Assembly (NCBI GenBank): GCA_023387335.1
Contig: JAEWIF010000048.1
Coordinates: 95,307-159,306, forward strand
Direction: 5' to 3'
Length of the DNA: 64,000 nucleotides
Source: Pseudomonadota bacterium
GTDB lineage: Bacteria; Pseudomonadota; Gammaproteobacteria; Burkholderiales; Burkholderiaceae_C
In this document: positions 63,377 through 64,000 of the stretch, in pieces
How positions within the stretch are numbered: position 1 is the stretch's first letter
How the letters are laid out: every line of letters begins with the position of its first letter
Notes under the pieces: model-generated
Told to the model about the DNA's origin: nothing
Seen by the model: the letters and a program-made list of their open reading frames with translations, nothing else
Database searches by the model: none
Translations under genes and position numbers: made by a program

Positions 63377-64000
63377 GGCCGCCCGCCGATCCCGCGCCGC
63401 CGATGCGCACGCCCTTCGGCGTGATCCGGGCGCCGGCGGCCCGGAGCAAAGTCGCCCAATCCGATCCGATGACGGCCTCGGCGCCGGCCTTTCCGGCGAC
63501 GACTTTTTCCACGACGATGCGCGAGACCACCCCGCGCCCGATCGCCTCCTCCAGACCCCCGACGACCAACGGCAGCACGTCGCCGTGATCGAGCCCGGGC
63601 GGCGGATCGAAGACGGTCAGCGTTCGCCCGCCGCGGGTCAGGTGGGCGGAGAGGAGACCGTCGACGAGCACAACCAGACCACCCGCCGATCTCGTCGGTC
63701 CTCGCTCCGGCCAGGGCAAGGCGGCGCCGTAGGGGTTGGCGGGGTCGACGGCGGACAGCACGTGCACCTCCGGAACCTCCGCGCCCGAAGGCCATCCCTC
63801 GACGTCGGGCGAGTCCGCCAGGCCGCGCAGCCGGTCGACCACGGCCGGGGTCGAGAACTGCGCCGCGCCGAGACCATCGATGACCATGCCGCGCATCGCC
63901 TTGCCGGCCTCTTCGAACCGCGACAGCACTCCGTAGGCCAGGGCGAAGCCGCCGACCGTAGCCTCTGCCACGACGCTGCCCCGCGTGACCACGCCATAGC
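63363..64000 (-). CDS. Lhr-like ATP-dependent helicase, C-terminal part (runs off the window)
   Basis: The C-terminal about 212 residues of a large Lhr (superfamily 2) helicase. The frame is open to the window edge and reads YGVVTRGSVVAEATVGGFA, then LSRFEEAGKAMRGMVIDGLGAAQF, then the Ala/Gly-rich DPANPYGAALPWP segment. These match the winged-helix and C-terminal domains of actinobacterial Lhr. The helicase core lies beyond 64000. It overlaps the nei2 start, so the two are coupled for DNA repair. Confidence 0.88.
   Translation of the reverse strand, partial: YGVVTRGSVVAEATVGGFALAYGVLSRFEEAGKAMRGMVIDGLGAAQFSTPAVVDRLRGLADSPDVEGWPSGAEVPEVHVLSAVDPANPYGAALPWPERGPTRSAGGLVVLVDGLLSAHLTRGGRTLTVFDPPPGLDHGDVLPLVVGGLEEAIGRGVVSRIVVEKVVAGKAGAEAVIGSDWATLLRAAGARITPKGVRIGGAGSAGGHARG

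Overview
The window is GC-rich and densely coded. Almost all of it (1 to about 60.35 kb) reads as the chromosome of a betaproteobacterium of the Comamonadaceae type (Ramlibacter/Variovorax-like). The clues are the aerobic benzoyl-CoA (box) cluster with a BoxR regulator, the exbB-exbD-lpxK-trm112-kdsB-adk block next to xseA and sodB, LexA with a CTGT-N8-CCAG box, DUF3182, and a monomeric isocitrate dehydrogenase. The last 3.6 kb look different. The C-terminal quarter of that isocitrate dehydrogenase, an O-acetylhomoserine sulfhydrylase (metY), a Nei2-type DNA glycosylase and the end of an Lhr helicase all resemble Corynebacterium/Actinobacteria. I infer a junction inside the dehydrogenase gene near 60.34-60.36 kb. 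An assembly chimera is the simplest explanation and transfer is the alternative.

Layout. 0-7.6 kb: benzoate catabolism, with a leftward arm (flavodoxin-like protein, benzoate-CoA ligase, ABC solute-binding protein) divergent from boxR-boxC-boxB; boxA is not in the window. 7.7-13.5 kb: small secreted and DUF488 proteins, tRNA-Pro(UGG) with a 1.1-kb insertion bounded by a degenerate copy of the tRNA 3' end and carrying one unrecognised gene, a membrane protein, a patatin phospholipase, an ECF sigma factor, tRNA-Arg(UCU). 13.6-23.4 kb: DAHP synthase, a PEP-mutase family protein, then a LysR regulator divergent from a hydrolase-like protein and a complete RND efflux system. 23.4-28.3 kb: a pseudokinase with a coupled small ORF, an enolase-superfamily enzyme, and a hemerythrin-NnrS pair behind an FNR-like site.

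28.4-37.5 kb: methyltransferase, persulfide dioxygenase, DgkA, a solute-binding protein, a DUF3182-hydrolase pair, a paralogue of the earlier membrane protein, a GH18-like lipoprotein and a GST. 38.3-46.0 kb: a seven-gene leftward run (2-hydroxyacid dehydrogenase, MFS transporter, hydroxyacyl-CoA dehydrogenase, enoyl-CoA hydratase, Crp/Fnr regulator, ACAD10/11-type kinase, acyl-CoA dehydrogenase) that looks like a hydroxy-acid or aromatic-acid beta-oxidation module. 46.1-49.7 kb: DUF1993, lexA and a downstream small gene, asparaginase, and two envelope proteins of unknown function. 49.7-57 kb: housekeeping genes for nucleotide metabolism, lipopolysaccharide, Tol/Exb transport, DNA repair and superoxide dismutase, plus two Ala/Lys-rich exported peptides. 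57.2-60.9 kb: two non-homologous isocitrate dehydrogenases in tandem. 61-64 kb: the actinobacterial-looking tail.

Functionally, the best integrated unit is benzoate uptake, CoA activation, epoxidation and ring cleavage under BoxR. The 38-46 kb module could take ring-cleavage or hydroxy-acyl products into central metabolism. Gene identities rest on protein motifs and on my knowledge of the families; no database search was run.
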